From NCBI GenBank assembly GCA_031262465.1, contig JAISHQ010000019.1:1-42194 (forward strand): a stretch of 42,194 nucleotides of DNA, written 5' to 3'. This DNA comes from Rikenellaceae bacterium (GTDB taxonomy: Bacteria; Bacteroidota; Bacteroidia; Bacteroidales; Rikenellaceae). A program made the translations under genes and the position numbers. Under the pieces are notes generated by a model. The model searched no databases. It was given only the letters and a program-made list of their open reading frames with translations, and was not told the DNA's origin. Position 1 is the first letter of the stretch. Each line of letters starts with the position of its first letter. Positions 34,303 through 42,194 of the stretch are shown piece after piece.

Positions 34303-36417
34303 TCACGGTTTTTTCCAGCCGATCCGGTTGGGAAAGGCTTTTTCGTTATAAACCTGTTTGTACCGCTCCACCATTCTTTCTGCCGTAAACAGCGCCTCGA
34401 CCCGCGCTCGGCCTTGTTGCCCCATTCGTCGGGCAAGGGCCGGATCGTCGGCCAAAGCCAAAATTCGCTCGGCCAGTGCGACCGGATCGCGAGGCGGCAC
34501 CAAAAAGCCGGTCACCCCTTCCTCGACCACCTCCGGAATGCCTCCGACGCGGGTCGCCACCACGGGCAACCCCGCACGAGCCGCCTCGGCCAGCACCAAA
34601 CCGAACGCTTCAAAGATCGAAGATAAGCAAAAAATTTGGTATTTGCTATACAGCGCACTTGTATCGGACTGCCACCCGGCAAACGAAACGTATTCAGACA
34701 AGCCGTTATGCTCCACAAAATCGCGGCAGAGGCCCTCCAACTCGCCATCGCCGACCACGGTCAGCCGAAATTCCTGCCGCTCGTGCGGCCCGACAAGCAA
34801 GGCCATTGCCCGCAAAAGGGTCAACGGGTCTTTGGCCTCGGTCAGCCGACCGACAAAGAGCAGGCGAATCGTGCCGTCATCGGCAGAGAAAGGCTCGGCA
34901 ACCGGCTCAACAGAAATTCCGTTGGGGATAACGCACGTTTTGGGGTTTTCTGTGCGATAATACTGTCGGTAATAGGCCGAGACCAGCACAATCCGGTGCG
35001 CAAACGGGGAGCAACACCACTCGATAGCACGATACAAACGCTGTTTCCCCCGCGTTTCGTATGGGTGGAAAGCCACGCCGTGTACCGTGTGCACCACTCG
35101 CGGCACTCCGGCCAGCCGCGCCGCCACCCGCCCGACGACCCCCGGTTTGGTCGAATGGGTATGGACAATGTCGAAACGCTCCCGGCGGCAGAGGCGGAGG
35201 ATCGCCCAAAAAGCACCGAAGTCCCGCCAGCCGATCTCCCTCCGCAGGTCGGGCAGGAAAAGCACCTGTGCCCCCGCGCGCCGAAATTGCTCGGTGCAAT
35301 AGGGGGTGTGCGAAGTTTGAGGCGCACCGAAAAGTATCGTTTTTTCGTACTCGGCCTCCGGCAAGCGGCGGAATATCTCCAGCGAAATGCGTTGTGCACC
35401 AGCCATTTGGGATTGTACCTGAATGTGCAGGATTTTTTTCTTGCGCTGTGGCGACAGGAGCGATTGCAACACCTTTTCGGCCTCCTCCGCAGAGGGCGGC
35501 GGCGGGCAAAGCGGCACCTGCCCCGCACGAATTGCCTGCTCGATGAGCGACAGCGAGGCGAATGTCTTCCCGCCCGTCAAAAAATCATTGACCGGCGAGG
35601 CGATCGCCGCCGTGGGCACCCCAAGGGTCAACGCCTCGATCAGGGCCAGCGGCATCATCTCCCGCTCCGACAGAAAACAATAGCGGTCGGCGGCAATCAG
35701 CCACTGCTCGACATCGGCCTGCCAGCCCGTCCAGAGGAGGTTTTTCCGCTCTTTTTCGCCGATCAACCCCCGCTCCGGGCCATCGCCGACCACAACAAAA
35801 AGCCGCCGAGGATCATCGGCAAAACGGTCGGCCAACGCCAAAAAATCGACCAACCCCTTACCCTGTTTCAGCGCGCCGGAAAAGAGAATCAGCTCCCGCT
35901 CCTGTGTCAACCCGCAGGCCTCGCGCACCGACCGGCGCACCTCGGGGCGCTCGGTCGCCTCGTACCGAGGCCGGTAAAAATTGGGGACAAAGGCCACCGG
36001 CACCCGGATGTATCGCCCCTCTAACGCCTCGGTGAGCGGTGTGATGCGGATAAATCCCGTGCAAAGGCGGTTGATGACCTGCGCCAAGAGGCGAAATTTG
36101 CCCTCGGAATAAGGCAGGTGCTGAATGTAAACAACTTGTTTGCCGGAGAGGCGCAAAAAAGGACGCAACAAAAAAAGCCTCAACAGGTTGCGGTTCGAGT
36201 GGATGAACAACACATCGGCGCGCCGGATCGCCCGATAGGAAAAGCCTCGCCGAACCTCGGCCTCCCTGCACGCGGCGGCCTCAAAGGCGGGCGAATCGGC
36301 ACGTCCGCACAGGGTCGACGCCACGCCCCACCCTTTCATCAGCCGAGCATAATTCAGCGCGAGGCTCTCCGCCCCGCCAAAACGGAGGCGATCCAACAGG
36401 TGCAAAGCTCTTTTCAT
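34303..36417 (-). CDS. Double glycosyltransferase: two GT4 domains in one chain
   Basis: A 704-residue protein composed of two GT-B retaining glycosyltransferases. Domain 1 (about 1-322): LDRLRFGGAESLALNYARLM at the start, then LILFSGALKQGKGLVDFLAL, VVVGDGPERGLI and LSEREMMPLALIEALTLGVP. Domain 2 (about 327-700): ILHIQVQSQMAGAQRISLEI, VHTHSTKPGVVGR, LLFVGRLTEAKDPLTLLRAM and SSIFEAFGLVLAEAARAGLPVV. Each has the donor-binding E-x7-E-like region, so both may be active and add two sugars in sequence. It is last in the polysaccharide operon; its ATG overlaps the previous gene by 4 bp. GT4 enzymes usually have about 370 residues, so this is a true fusion. Confidence 0.88.
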   Translation of the reverse strand: MKRALHLLDRLRFGGAESLALNYARLMKGWGVASTLCGRADSPAFEAAACREAEVRRGFSYRAIRRADVLFIHSNRNLLRLFLLRPFLRLSGKQVVYIQHLPYSEGKFRLLAQVINRLCTGFIRITPLTEALEGRYIRVPVAFVPNFYRPRYEATERPEVRRSVREACGLTQERELILFSGALKQGKGLVDFLALADRFADDPRRLFVVVGDGPERGLIGEKERKNLLWTGWQADVEQWLIAADRYCFLSEREMMPLALIEALTLGVPTAAIASPVNDFLTGGKTFASLSLIEQAIRAGQVPLCPPPPSAEEAEKVLQSLLSPQRKKKILHIQVQSQMAGAQRISLEIFRRLPEAEYEKTILFGAPQTSHTPYCTEQFRRAGAQVLFLPDLRREIGWRDFGAFWAILRLCRRERFDIVHTHSTKPGVVGRVAARLAGVPRVVHTVHGVAFHPYETRGKQRLYRAIEWCCSPFAHRIVLVSAYYRQYYRTENPKTCVIPNGISVEPVAEPFSADDGTIRLLFVGRLTEAKDPLTLLRAMALLVGPHERQEFRLTVVGDGELEGLCRDFVEHNGLSEYVSFAGWQSDTSALYSKYQIFCLSSIFEAFGLVLAEAARAGLPVVATRVGGIPEVVEEGVTGFLVPPRDPVALAERILALADDPALARRMGQQGRARVEALFTAERMVERYKQVYNEKAFPNRIGWKKP

Positions 36418-37487
36418 CGGTCTGGCTGTGAGTTTATTTGTTCAAGAAACGATTCGGCAATGGCCTCGATCGACAGCCCCTGCCGGGCACGGGCAAAGGC
36501 AGCCTGTTGAGCAATAGCATCTTCTCGAGTGGCAATCCGTTGCCGGATTGCCTCGGCGATAGCCTCGGTGTCGGCGCAAATCGTCCCGCACCCCGGAAAC
36601 CGGGCGGCATAGTGGGCGATGAACGGGTGATCGAGCGCCAAAAAGGGCTTGCCATACTTCACCGCGTCGAAAAACGAGCCACTCGGCACCGCGCGCCCCA
36701 CGTGCGCCGGACGCAGAAAGAGGGCGTAACGAAGCCGGGCGATTTCACGGGCAAAAGCCTCTTCGCTCAACATTTCGCGGTGATAGATCACCCACGGGTT
36801 CATCTCGGCGGACAATTCCGGGTCGAGACGGCCAACGAGGTGAATTTCAACCTGCCCCGCCTCGATCTCGTCCCGCAGAAGAATGGCCAATGCAAAGAGG
36901 AACTCGGTGCCTTTGCCCCGGTTGCCCACGCCGATCTGCCCTAAACGAAGCGGAAGTGCGGGTTCATCTGCAACTATATGCTCCTCAAAATCATACGGAT
37001 GGTCGATAACGATAGGTCGGACAGAAAAAAGCGAGGCAATCTCCCGGTAAATGGGTTCGCCCAAGACCACATAACGGCTGTGCGCGTCGCGTTTCAGCAG
37101 GGGTTTGGTCAGCCGAAAATAGGGTTTCGTACCGCCCAACGGGTTGTTGGGCAAAAAGGCCTCCATCTGCCCGTGCAAAACAACGAAAACCGTCCGGCGG
37201 AAAAGGCCGTTTAACAAGAACAGCATCCAATGGGTCAACGGCAACAGATTGGTAACGAGCAAAATATCGCCCCGATGTGAGCCGCAGAGGATGCACAATA
37301 GGTAGAGACATCCCAACCCGTCGCGCAAGGGTAAGGAGTATTTAGAGCCTATTTTTGGAAAAAACGGAAACGACCGAAACCGCACCGAAACACCCTCTAA
37401 CCGGCTTCGGCAGGCTCGCAGGTGGCTTCGCTCGCCGTAAAAGAGCCGCTCTCGCTTCGGGGCGACCCGGTGCGCCAGACGGATCAA
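36414..37487 (-). CDS. Phase-variable glycosyltransferase, out of frame with its ATG in this sequence
   Basis: The listed span is the part open from a TTG. The reading frame continues upstream without ATG, GTG or TTG through codons for RILIAELFAGGLCHAGVNSG, a normal GT-B first strand and loop, then into ten AGAAG units, and meets TGA. The only ATG (37620-37618) lies immediately before the repeat and is off by one frame: it yields a 21-residue peptide. Eight or eleven units would fuse ATG to this frame. The remaining 357 residues look like a glycosyltransferase (VFVVLHGQMEAFL, QIGVGNRGKGTEFLFAL, FLRPAHVGRAVPSGSFFDAVKYGKPFLAL). It sits in a surface polysaccharide operon and overlaps the double GT4 start by 4 bp. 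Confidence 0.8.
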   Translation of the reverse strand: MIRLAHRVAPKRERLFYGERSHLRACRSRLEGVSVRFRSFPFFPKIGSKYSLPLRDGLGCLYLLCILCGSHRGDILLVTNLLPLTHWMLFLLNGLFRRTVFVVLHGQMEAFLPNNPLGGTKPYFRLTKPLLKRDAHSRYVVLGEPIYREIASLFSVRPIVIDHPYDFEEHIVADEPALPLRLGQIGVGNRGKGTEFLFALAILLRDEIEAGQVEIHLVGRLDPELSAEMNPWVIYHREMLSEEAFAREIARLRYALFLRPAHVGRAVPSGSFFDAVKYGKPFLALDHPFIAHYAARFPGCGTICADTEAIAEAIRQRIATREDAIAQQAAFARARQGLSIEAIAESFLEQINSQPDR

Positions 37488-37565
37488 CCCGCTGTTGACC
37501 CCGGCATGGCAAAGGCCGCCCGCAAACAGCTCGGCGATCAGGATTCGACCGGGTTTAGCAAGAGA

Positions 37566-37615
37566 CTTCTCTTCTCTTCTCTTCTCTTCTCTTCTCTTCT
37601 CTTCTCTTCTCTTCT
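37566..37615. repeat. (CTTCT)10 pentanucleotide microsatellite at the start of a glycosyltransferase gene
   Basis: Ten perfect CTTCT units (AGAAG on the coding strand) lie between ATGAA (37620-37616) and TCTCTTGCTAAACCC. The unit length is not a multiple of three, so gain or loss of units changes frame. The gene is ON when the unit number leaves remainder 2 after division by 3; with 10 it is OFF. Confidence 0.95.
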
Positions 37616-37638
37616 TTCATCTCGCTTCATCGGTTTAT

Positions 37639-38808
37639 CTATCTATTCAAGTAAAATCGTTCAAATTCCTCCACCCGCCGGTTGTACGATTCGATGCCCC
37701 AGAGCAGGTTGTCGTACCGATAGAGGAGATTGCCGGTCAGCCCAGCGGTTTTCAAAAAAGCATAGAGGCAAATCGCGGTCAGGAAAAGCCCTCGGTTGAA
37801 GCGCACCTGCATCGTCCGGTAAAGCGCCGGAACAAGCTCCCAGTACGAAAAGGCGAAAAGCAGGGAGAAGCGCGCGGCAAACTCCCGAATCTCCGACAGG
37901 AAGAAAAACGAGGCAAAATAAAGGACGTAAGCGTTGACAAAGAACACGTTAGTCACCCGTTCGCGGAGCAGTTTCCTGTAAAAGCCCAGCACCAAAAGCG
38001 AAGTGACGATCCGCTCAATGTATCCCAAAGAAATGCGATAACGCTCGTCAAAAAGCTCGTTGAGCAGGTATTGCGCCTGCAAATGGGCAAATCGCCCGCC
38101 CAACCCTTCGGCCAGCCGTTCGATCAGCGGGCGGATAAATTCGATGCGCAGGAGGAAAATCGCGTTGCCCGCGATAAAGACAGCGATAAAAATCCACTTC
38201 GGCCAACGGCGGTGTAAAAACCAATAGAGTGGCAGGTAGAGGATCGAGGTGATGTGAAAACACATCCCCAACCCGTTCAGCCCGAAATAGGGCACGGGGC
38301 GGCGAGCGGTGAGGAATGGGAGCGAGAGCAGAAAGAAACCGATGCTCCGCACGTTGCGCAACAGGTCGCTCAGCGTCAGGCCGCCCATGACCAGAAAAAC
38401 AAGGAAACCCAAGGCGTAACCACCGTTCGCATAGCGTTTTAGAAAGAGATGCAGGATCACCGCATCGGCGCACGCATTCAGAAAAACAAAAAAGTGATAG
38501 TCGTTCCAAAGCGTTTTGGCCGCGCTGACAAAACAGACAAAACCCGGCTCCAACAGGTTTTCGGCCCAAAAATCGCCCCAGCCCCCGGAGAAAAGGGTCG
38601 GCACCCGCTCAAAGATCAGCCGATAGCTGTACCAATCGGTGCCGATATAGCCCCGCAGGCCGATAAATAAAAGGTATAGCGCGATGCAACCCGCTTGAAT
38701 ATAGTTCTGCCAACGGGAGTTCGGGGCAATCTGCCGCTCGACCAACGCCAGCACCACATACAGCCCGACGAACAGGAGATAGGGGGCGGAAAAGTTTACT
38801 CCGTACAT
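37639..38808 (-). CDS. EpsG-family polysaccharide polymerase/flippase-like membrane protein
   Basis: About 389 residues with ten or more hydrophobic helices. The N-terminal LLFVGLYVVLALVERQ, then LFIGLRGYIGTDWYSYRLIFE (the G-x-D-x-x-x-Y motif of EpsG) and a later FHITSILYLPLYW match the EpsG family, which polymerises exopolysaccharide repeat units at the inner membrane in place of Wzy. I prefer ATG 38808 (MYGVNFSAPYLLF) over a start at 38889, which would add 27 non-hydrophobic residues inside the upstream gene. Its stop is 18 bp before the ATG of the phase-variable gene. Confidence 0.82.
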   Translation of the reverse strand: MYGVNFSAPYLLFVGLYVVLALVERQIAPNSRWQNYIQAGCIALYLLFIGLRGYIGTDWYSYRLIFERVPTLFSGGWGDFWAENLLEPGFVCFVSAAKTLWNDYHFFVFLNACADAVILHLFLKRYANGGYALGFLVFLVMGGLTLSDLLRNVRSIGFFLLSLPFLTARRPVPYFGLNGLGMCFHITSILYLPLYWFLHRRWPKWIFIAVFIAGNAIFLLRIEFIRPLIERLAEGLGGRFAHLQAQYLLNELFDERYRISLGYIERIVTSLLVLGFYRKLLRERVTNVFFVNAYVLYFASFFFLSEIREFAARFSLLFAFSYWELVPALYRTMQVRFNRGLFLTAICLYAFLKTAGLTGNLLYRYDNLLWGIESYNRRVEEFERFYLNR

Positions 38809-39722
38809 CCGATTTCCGTTGAGATTTTCCGTACCGGGGTGCGACAGATTTCGATACCATCCAAAATTCCCCGTCGGCAGGCCGTCCATTGGGCACGGTC
38901 AAAAGTGATGGCCCGCTTGGTCAGCAGGATCGCCCAATGAACCGCCAAGACATAACACCAATAGGGGGCGGAGTAGTGTTTACGGGTGAACAACAACAGG
39001 TTGCGGCTCAGCCAATATTGCGCCAGCGGCGACACGCCCCCCGTTGAAACGCTCTCCTTGTGCGCCAAGCAGCTTCGGGGGACGTACCAAAGCGTCTCGC
39101 CCGCGCGGGTAGCGCGCCGGACAAAATCGGCATCGTCATAGTAGAGGAAAAAACGCTCGTCCATCACCCCCACCCGCTCGAAAACGGTGTCGCGGATCAA
39201 CATACAGCACGTGGGGGCATACTCCACCGGGCGGGAGGCCTCATCCCGCGTGGCGCGATCGCGCCTGCCGAGGCCGTGGTGCCGCGTGCCGCCACGCAGG
39301 CGATTCCAACTGCCACCGGCGTACCAAAGGCGGTCGGTGCCGTGGATCGTGATTTTGGGCACGGCCATGCCGGCTCCGTGTCGCTCGGCTTCGGCAAGGA
39401 GGATTTCCAGCGTGTCGGGTTCCCAAACCGTGTCGTTGTTGGTCAATAAAAACCAACGGCAACCGGCCTCGCGCGCCGCGCGAATCCCCCGATTGTTTCC
39501 AGCGGCAATACCCGCATTGGTCTCACTGCGGATCACCTCGACCGGAAAAGAGACGCGCCCGGCCCACGCCTGAACCTGCTCTAAGGAGTCGTCCGGCGAG
39601 GCATTATCAACCGCGTACAAGGTGAAATCGCGCCGGGTCTGCCCCTCCAACGAGCGGAAAAAATCCGGCAGAACGGAGGAGCTGTTGTATAAAACGGTTA
39701 TAATGGCGACCCTTTCTTGCAT
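38796..39722 (-). CDS. Glycosyltransferase family 2
   Basis: About 308 residues. The GT-A fold is clear: [24 protein letters not shown] at the start, YAVDNASPDDSLEQ, GIAAGNNRGIRAAREAGCRWFLLTNNDTVW with the DxD-like NND, and a later MDERFFLYYDDADFVRRA. This combination is typical of the rhamnosyltransferase-like GT2 group in polysaccharide clusters. A C-terminal hydrophobic stretch (YWCYVLAVHWAILL) may dock it to the membrane. The ATG at 39722 ([10 protein letters not shown]) is chosen because a start at 39743 would only add seven residues. It overlaps both neighbours by a few codons, so it is in one operon. Confidence 0.9.
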   Translation of the reverse strand: MQERVAIITVLYNSSSVLPDFFRSLEGQTRRDFTLYAVDNASPDDSLEQVQAWAGRVSFPVEVIRSETNAGIAAGNNRGIRAAREAGCRWFLLTNNDTVWEPDTLEILLAEAERHGAGMAVPKITIHGTDRLWYAGGSWNRLRGGTRHHGLGRRDRATRDEASRPVEYAPTCCMLIRDTVFERVGVMDERFFLYYDDADFVRRATRAGETLWYVPRSCLAHKESVSTGGVSPLAQYWLSRNLLLFTRKHYSAPYWCYVLAVHWAILLTKRAITFDRAQWTACRRGILDGIEICRTPVRKISTEIGCTE

Positions 39723-40300
39723 CCTACTTCCTTTTTTATCCACTCTCCCGAAGAGGGGTCATACTGTTTTATAATCCGCGCGGGAGCACCTGCCACCATG
39801 CAATAGTCCGGTACGTCGGTGGTTACCACTGAGTTAGCACCGACCACGCAATGTTTTCCGATCCGTGCGCCGATCACCGCCGCGTGTTGGCCGATCCAAC
39901 TCCCCGCGCCGATCTCCACTGCCCCGACAAAGCGCGCCGCCTGGCGAATGACCGGAAGCGAGGGATCGTCATAGCCGTGTGTGCAATCGGTGATATAAAC
40001 CCCGCTCCCCATCAGCACCTCTTCGCCAATCGTGATCTGCCGCACCGCATAGATGTGGCAAAAATAGCCGATCGACGTACCCGCTCCGATGCTCAGCGTG
40101 CATTCATCGCCCGCAGTCAGCGGGTTGGCCTCGACCCACCCCTGCTCCTTGACAATCACCCGATCGCCGACCGAAATGTAACGCATCCCTTTGAGGCAGA
40201 CCGGCTTGCGGATCGAGACGTGGCGACCGAACGCCCGAAAGCGCATCCGGTAAACGGGTCTCAAAACAAGCCTATTCCACAGTCGCCAACAGAGGTTCAT
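39698..40300 (-). CDS. Hexapeptide-repeat acyltransferase (LbH fold)
   Basis: A 200-residue left-handed beta-helix acyltransferase. Imperfect hexapeptide turns run from about residue 45 to 175 ([104 protein letters not shown]). The His in ITDCTHGY is the likely catalytic base. It is related to WcaF/LacA-type O-acetyltransferases that decorate polysaccharide sugars with acetyl groups. It overlaps the next acetyltransferase by 4 bp and the GT2 gene by about 25 bp. Confidence 0.88.
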   Translation of the reverse strand: MNLCWRLWNRLVLRPVYRMRFRAFGRHVSIRKPVCLKGMRYISVGDRVIVKEQGWVEANPLTAGDECTLSIGAGTSIGYFCHIYAVRQITIGEEVLMGSGVYITDCTHGYDDPSLPVIRQAARFVGAVEIGAGSWIGQHAAVIGARIGKHCVVGANSVVTTDVPDYCMVAGAPARIIKQYDPSSGEWIKKEVGCKKGSPL

Positions 40301-40983
40301 CTTTCCGCATATTTTTCCATAAACGCCTCAATATCATACATTTCCGGGTAATGCGCCCGCACCCACTCGATCCCTCGATCCCACCAACGGAAGCGCAACA
40401 GGAAGTCGATCTGCTCGTCGGTCATCCGCCGCCGAATCGGGCGAGCCGGTACGCCGCCGACCACGGTATAGGGGGGCACATCGCCCGTGACCACCGCCCC
40501 GGCGGCAATCACTGCCCCGTCGCCGATGGTCACTCCGTCCAAAATTCGCGCTCCGGAGCCGATCCAAACGTCGTTGCCGATAACCACAACAAACTCACCG
40601 TCAGCCTTTTTATAGAGAGGGTAACGATCCGCACCCCGGTGAAGTGTAAAACCCAACATTCGGCGAGTGTCGGTCAATAGCAGCCCGCTCGTGGAGACAA
40701 ACCGCCGGGTCGGATGACCGCCGTGGCCAATTTTCACCCCGTCGGCGATGCTACAATAACGCCCGATGCGCGCCCCGTGAATCTCGCTCCCGCAGTTGAT
40801 ATAAGTCCCCTCGCCCAAGGTGCTGGCCGACAAACGGACATTTCGGCGCAGGGCGTTATACCCCTCAAATCGGCAATCGTAGACCCGCGAACCGCGAAAA
40901 AATCGTACCTTTGGAGCACTGAACCTATACCGCAACTTACTGAACAGTTGCCTAAAAGGGGTCAAAAAGGCAAAACAAGACAT
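40297..40983 (-). CDS. CatB-related hexapeptide O-acetyltransferase
   Basis: A 228-residue xenobiotic-acyltransferase-like (CatB/VatD) enzyme. The helix includes [44 protein letters not shown] with the family's catalytic His in the GHGGHPT loop, and [50 protein letters not shown]. The C-terminal helical tail ([28 protein letters not shown]) is typical of CatB-like polysaccharide O-acetyltransferases. It is the first gene of the polysaccharide operon and lies about 24 bp after a candidate -7 box. Confidence 0.9.
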   Translation of the reverse strand: MSCFAFLTPFRQLFSKLRYRFSAPKVRFFRGSRVYDCRFEGYNALRRNVRLSASTLGEGTYINCGSEIHGARIGRYCSIADGVKIGHGGHPTRRFVSTSGLLLTDTRRMLGFTLHRGADRYPLYKKADGEFVVVIGNDVWIGSGARILDGVTIGDGAVIAAGAVVTGDVPPYTVVGGVPARPIRRRMTDEQIDFLLRFRWWDRGIEWVRAHYPEMYDIEAFMEKYAER

Positions 40984-41006
40984 ACCTGAGAGGGGATTAT
41001 CAGGAG

Positions 41007-41014
41007 CAAAAATA
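41007..41014 (-). promoter_or_regulatory. -7 box candidate for the polysaccharide operon
   Basis: Minus-strand TATTTTTG matches TAnnTTTG and lies 24 bp before the operon's first ATG at 40983. No TTTG at the -33 spacing was found. No invertible repeats flank it, unlike many Bacteroides capsule promoters. Confidence 0.4.
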
Positions 41015-41066
41015 GTATTTTAGATTTATTTTGTGCTGTTTTTAGTTCTATATTGTATCATAAAAA

Positions 41067-41534
41067 ATGAAGAAAAGCATTCTTTTTGTCTGCCTCGGGA
41101 ACATCTGCCGCTCTCCGGCGGCCGAAGCGGTCATGCGGCAGAAGATTGAGGCCGCCGGGCTGGCCGATCAGATCAGCGTTGATTCTGCAGGGACTTATGG
41201 CGGACACGCCGGGGAGGCTCCCGACGGGCGGATGCGTCGCGCCGCCGCCAACCGGGGGTATCGGTTGAACCACGCCGCCCGGCGGATCACGAGCGACGAT
41301 TTCGAGCGGTTCGACCTGATTGTGGTGATGGACAACGCCAATTACGACGACGTGTACGACCGGGCACCCAGCCCCGAAGCGACAGAGAAGATTCACACGC
41401 TCGCCGAATTTTTCCAAAAATCCGACACCGACCACATCCCCGACCCCTATTATGGCGGAGCAGACGGCTTTGAACGGGTGCTTGACCTGTTAGAAGACGG
41501 AACGCAAGGGTTGTTGGAGTTTCTCCAATTATAA
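41067..41534 (+). CDS. Low-molecular-weight protein-tyrosine phosphatase
   Basis: A 155-residue cysteine phosphatase. The P-loop C-x5-R is Cys9 to Arg15 in FVCLGNICRSPAAE, and the general-acid Asp is in IPDPYYGGADGFERVLDL. These enzymes remove phosphate from tyrosine; near polysaccharide genes they often oppose a BY-kinase controlling chain length or export (Wzb/Etp type), but no kinase is visible here. It is divergent from the polysaccharide operon across an 83-bp AT-rich gap. Confidence 0.94.
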   Translation: MKKSILFVCLGNICRSPAAEAVMRQKIEAAGLADQISVDSAGTYGGHAGEAPDGRMRRAAANRGYRLNHAARRITSDDFERFDLIVVMDNANYDDVYDRAPSPEATEKIHTLAEFFQKSDTDHIPDPYYGGADGFERVLDLLEDGTQGLLEFLQL

Positions 41535-41621
41535 ATTATAATTCATCTCGGCATCCTTTTTGCCTCTTCTCTGGCTGAATGATCTATGATAGATAACTAT
41601 AATAATATAAACTATTGAAAA

Positions 41622-42053
41622 ATGAAAAACGAATTTACCTGTTCCGCCACTCTCCTTCCCGCGCGGCGGATCGAGAACCCTGAAAACACCCTGAAATGGG
41701 CCTATACGTTGGCCATCGCCGGTTTTGCACTGACCGCGCTCTTCGTCGCCCTCGGATCGACCGGGATACTCTGGGCCGACACCCTGAGTTATTACAGCCG
41801 GGTGACATATAGCACCGATCCGGCCAGCGACGGATTTCCGTTGCTGATTACCCTCGCGTTTTTTGCCATGTCCCTCGTCTATTTATTCCCCTCGTACTAT
41901 TTGTGGGAATCTTGCAGTCGCCTGCTGACGGCCTTTCGCCGGAGAGACATCATCACGTTGCGCCAAACCAACGGCGCGGTGAAAGCACACTTTGTTTATA
42001 TGGCTATCCTGCTGTCGATTACCTTCGGCATCGTCGCTTTTTTGATGATGTAA
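41622..42053 (+). CDS. Small integral membrane protein, function unknown
   Basis: A 143-residue protein with three hydrophobic segments: about 24-50 (AYTLAIAGFALTALFVALGSTGI), about 70-93 (FPLLITLAFFAMSLVYLFPSYYLW) and about 123-142 (VYMAILLSITFGIVAFLMM). A soluble linker SCSRLLTAFRRRDIITLRQTN lies before the last helix. The layout recalls small DUF5362-type membrane proteins of Bacteroidota, but I am not certain of the family. It precedes tRNA-Phe in the same direction; the tRNA has its own promoter. Confidence 0.75.
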   Translation: MKNEFTCSATLLPARRIENPENTLKWAYTLAIAGFALTALFVALGSTGILWADTLSYYSRVTYSTDPASDGFPLLITLAFFAMSLVYLFPSYYLWESCSRLLTAFRRRDIITLRQTNGAVKAHFVYMAILLSITFGIVAFLMM

Positions 42054-42084
42054 ACAAAATAAATGGTGCAAAAACCGAAAAAAA

Positions 42085-42115
42085 TTTGGGGATTTCGACA
42101 AAATGCCTACCTTTG
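42085..42115 (+). promoter_or_regulatory. Consensus promoter of tRNA-Phe
   Basis: TTTG (42085-42088), exactly 19 bp, TACCTTTG (42108-42115): a perfect Bacteroidota promoter, 17 bp before the tRNA. Confidence 0.82.
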
Positions 42116-42132
42116 CACACGCTAACGCAATT

Positions 42133-42194
<62 letters not shown>

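Noticed and set aside
34636..36024. A 462-codon plus-strand frame opposite the double GT4 gene
   Set aside because: Antisense shadow of a clear glycosyltransferase gene.
41007..41066. Invertible capsule-type promoter upstream of the polysaccharide operon
   Set aside because: No inverted repeats were found flanking the -7 box, unlike Bacteroides invertible promoters.

Overview
The window looks like chromosome from a Bacteroidota of order Bacteroidales. The evidence is the gene families present (Mfa/FimA-type fimbrillins with DUF3575 and DUF5119 partners, DUF4831, DUF1460, EpsG), promoter boxes matching TTTG-N19-TAnnTTTG, and long AT-rich leaders without strong Shine-Dalgarno sites. The fairly high GC of the core genes suggests a Rikenellaceae/Alistipes-like organism, but that placement is an inference.

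Layout. 1-200 holds the start of metG. 306-5971 is a minus-strand fimbrial/adhesin operon: DUF3575 OmpA-like protein, DUF5119 lipoprotein, a fimbrillin, and a fimbrillin with two C-terminal carbohydrate-binding-like repeats. 6275-14625 is mostly plus-strand housekeeping: rnhB, a small membrane protein, mutL, rhomboid protease, EEP-family protein, UbiA-type prenyltransferase, DUF4831 protein and aldose epimerase. mdh and gcvH follow on the minus strand, then an AraC regulator. 17250-20070 is an accessory segment beside tRNA-Ser(UGA): a truncated WYL-type HTH protein, two DUF2589 proteins, an AT-rich orphan gene and a frameshifted integrase relic, with copies of the tRNA 3' end. 20087-24105 is a second accessory segment: a 42-bp tandem repeat, a radical-SAM-fold/SPASM/TPR protein that has lost its catalytic cluster cysteines, a MITE inside a remnant of a DUF1460 gene, an AT-rich lipoprotein and an outer-membrane protein, and a strong candidate small RNA with a consensus promoter. 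24106-30786 returns to core genes: DUF1460 amidase-like protein, rmuC, rpe, an ABC-F ATPase and a histidine kinase/response regulator pair. 30801-31348 is a noncoding block made almost entirely of nested inverted repeats arranged as a four-way branched structure. ppdK follows. 34303-40983 is a minus-strand surface polysaccharide cluster: two hexapeptide acyltransferases, GT2, EpsG polymerase, a glycosyltransferase behind a (CTTCT)10 repeat, and a fused double GT4. The window ends with a low-molecular-weight tyrosine phosphatase, a small membrane protein and the start of tRNA-Phe.

How the parts fit. The polysaccharide and fimbrial clusters both build the cell surface. The polysaccharide cluster carries a clear slipped-strand switch: ten copies of a 5-bp repeat lie directly after the only ATG of the third glycosyltransferase, and the present copy number puts that ATG out of frame, so the gene reads as OFF here. 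The strongest leads for something undescribed are this contingency locus, the cysteine-less radical SAM protein, the branched palindromic block at 30801-31348, the small-RNA locus at 23796-24104, and a dispersed ~120-bp palindromic element whose two copies share a core but have different, internally complementary outer arms.
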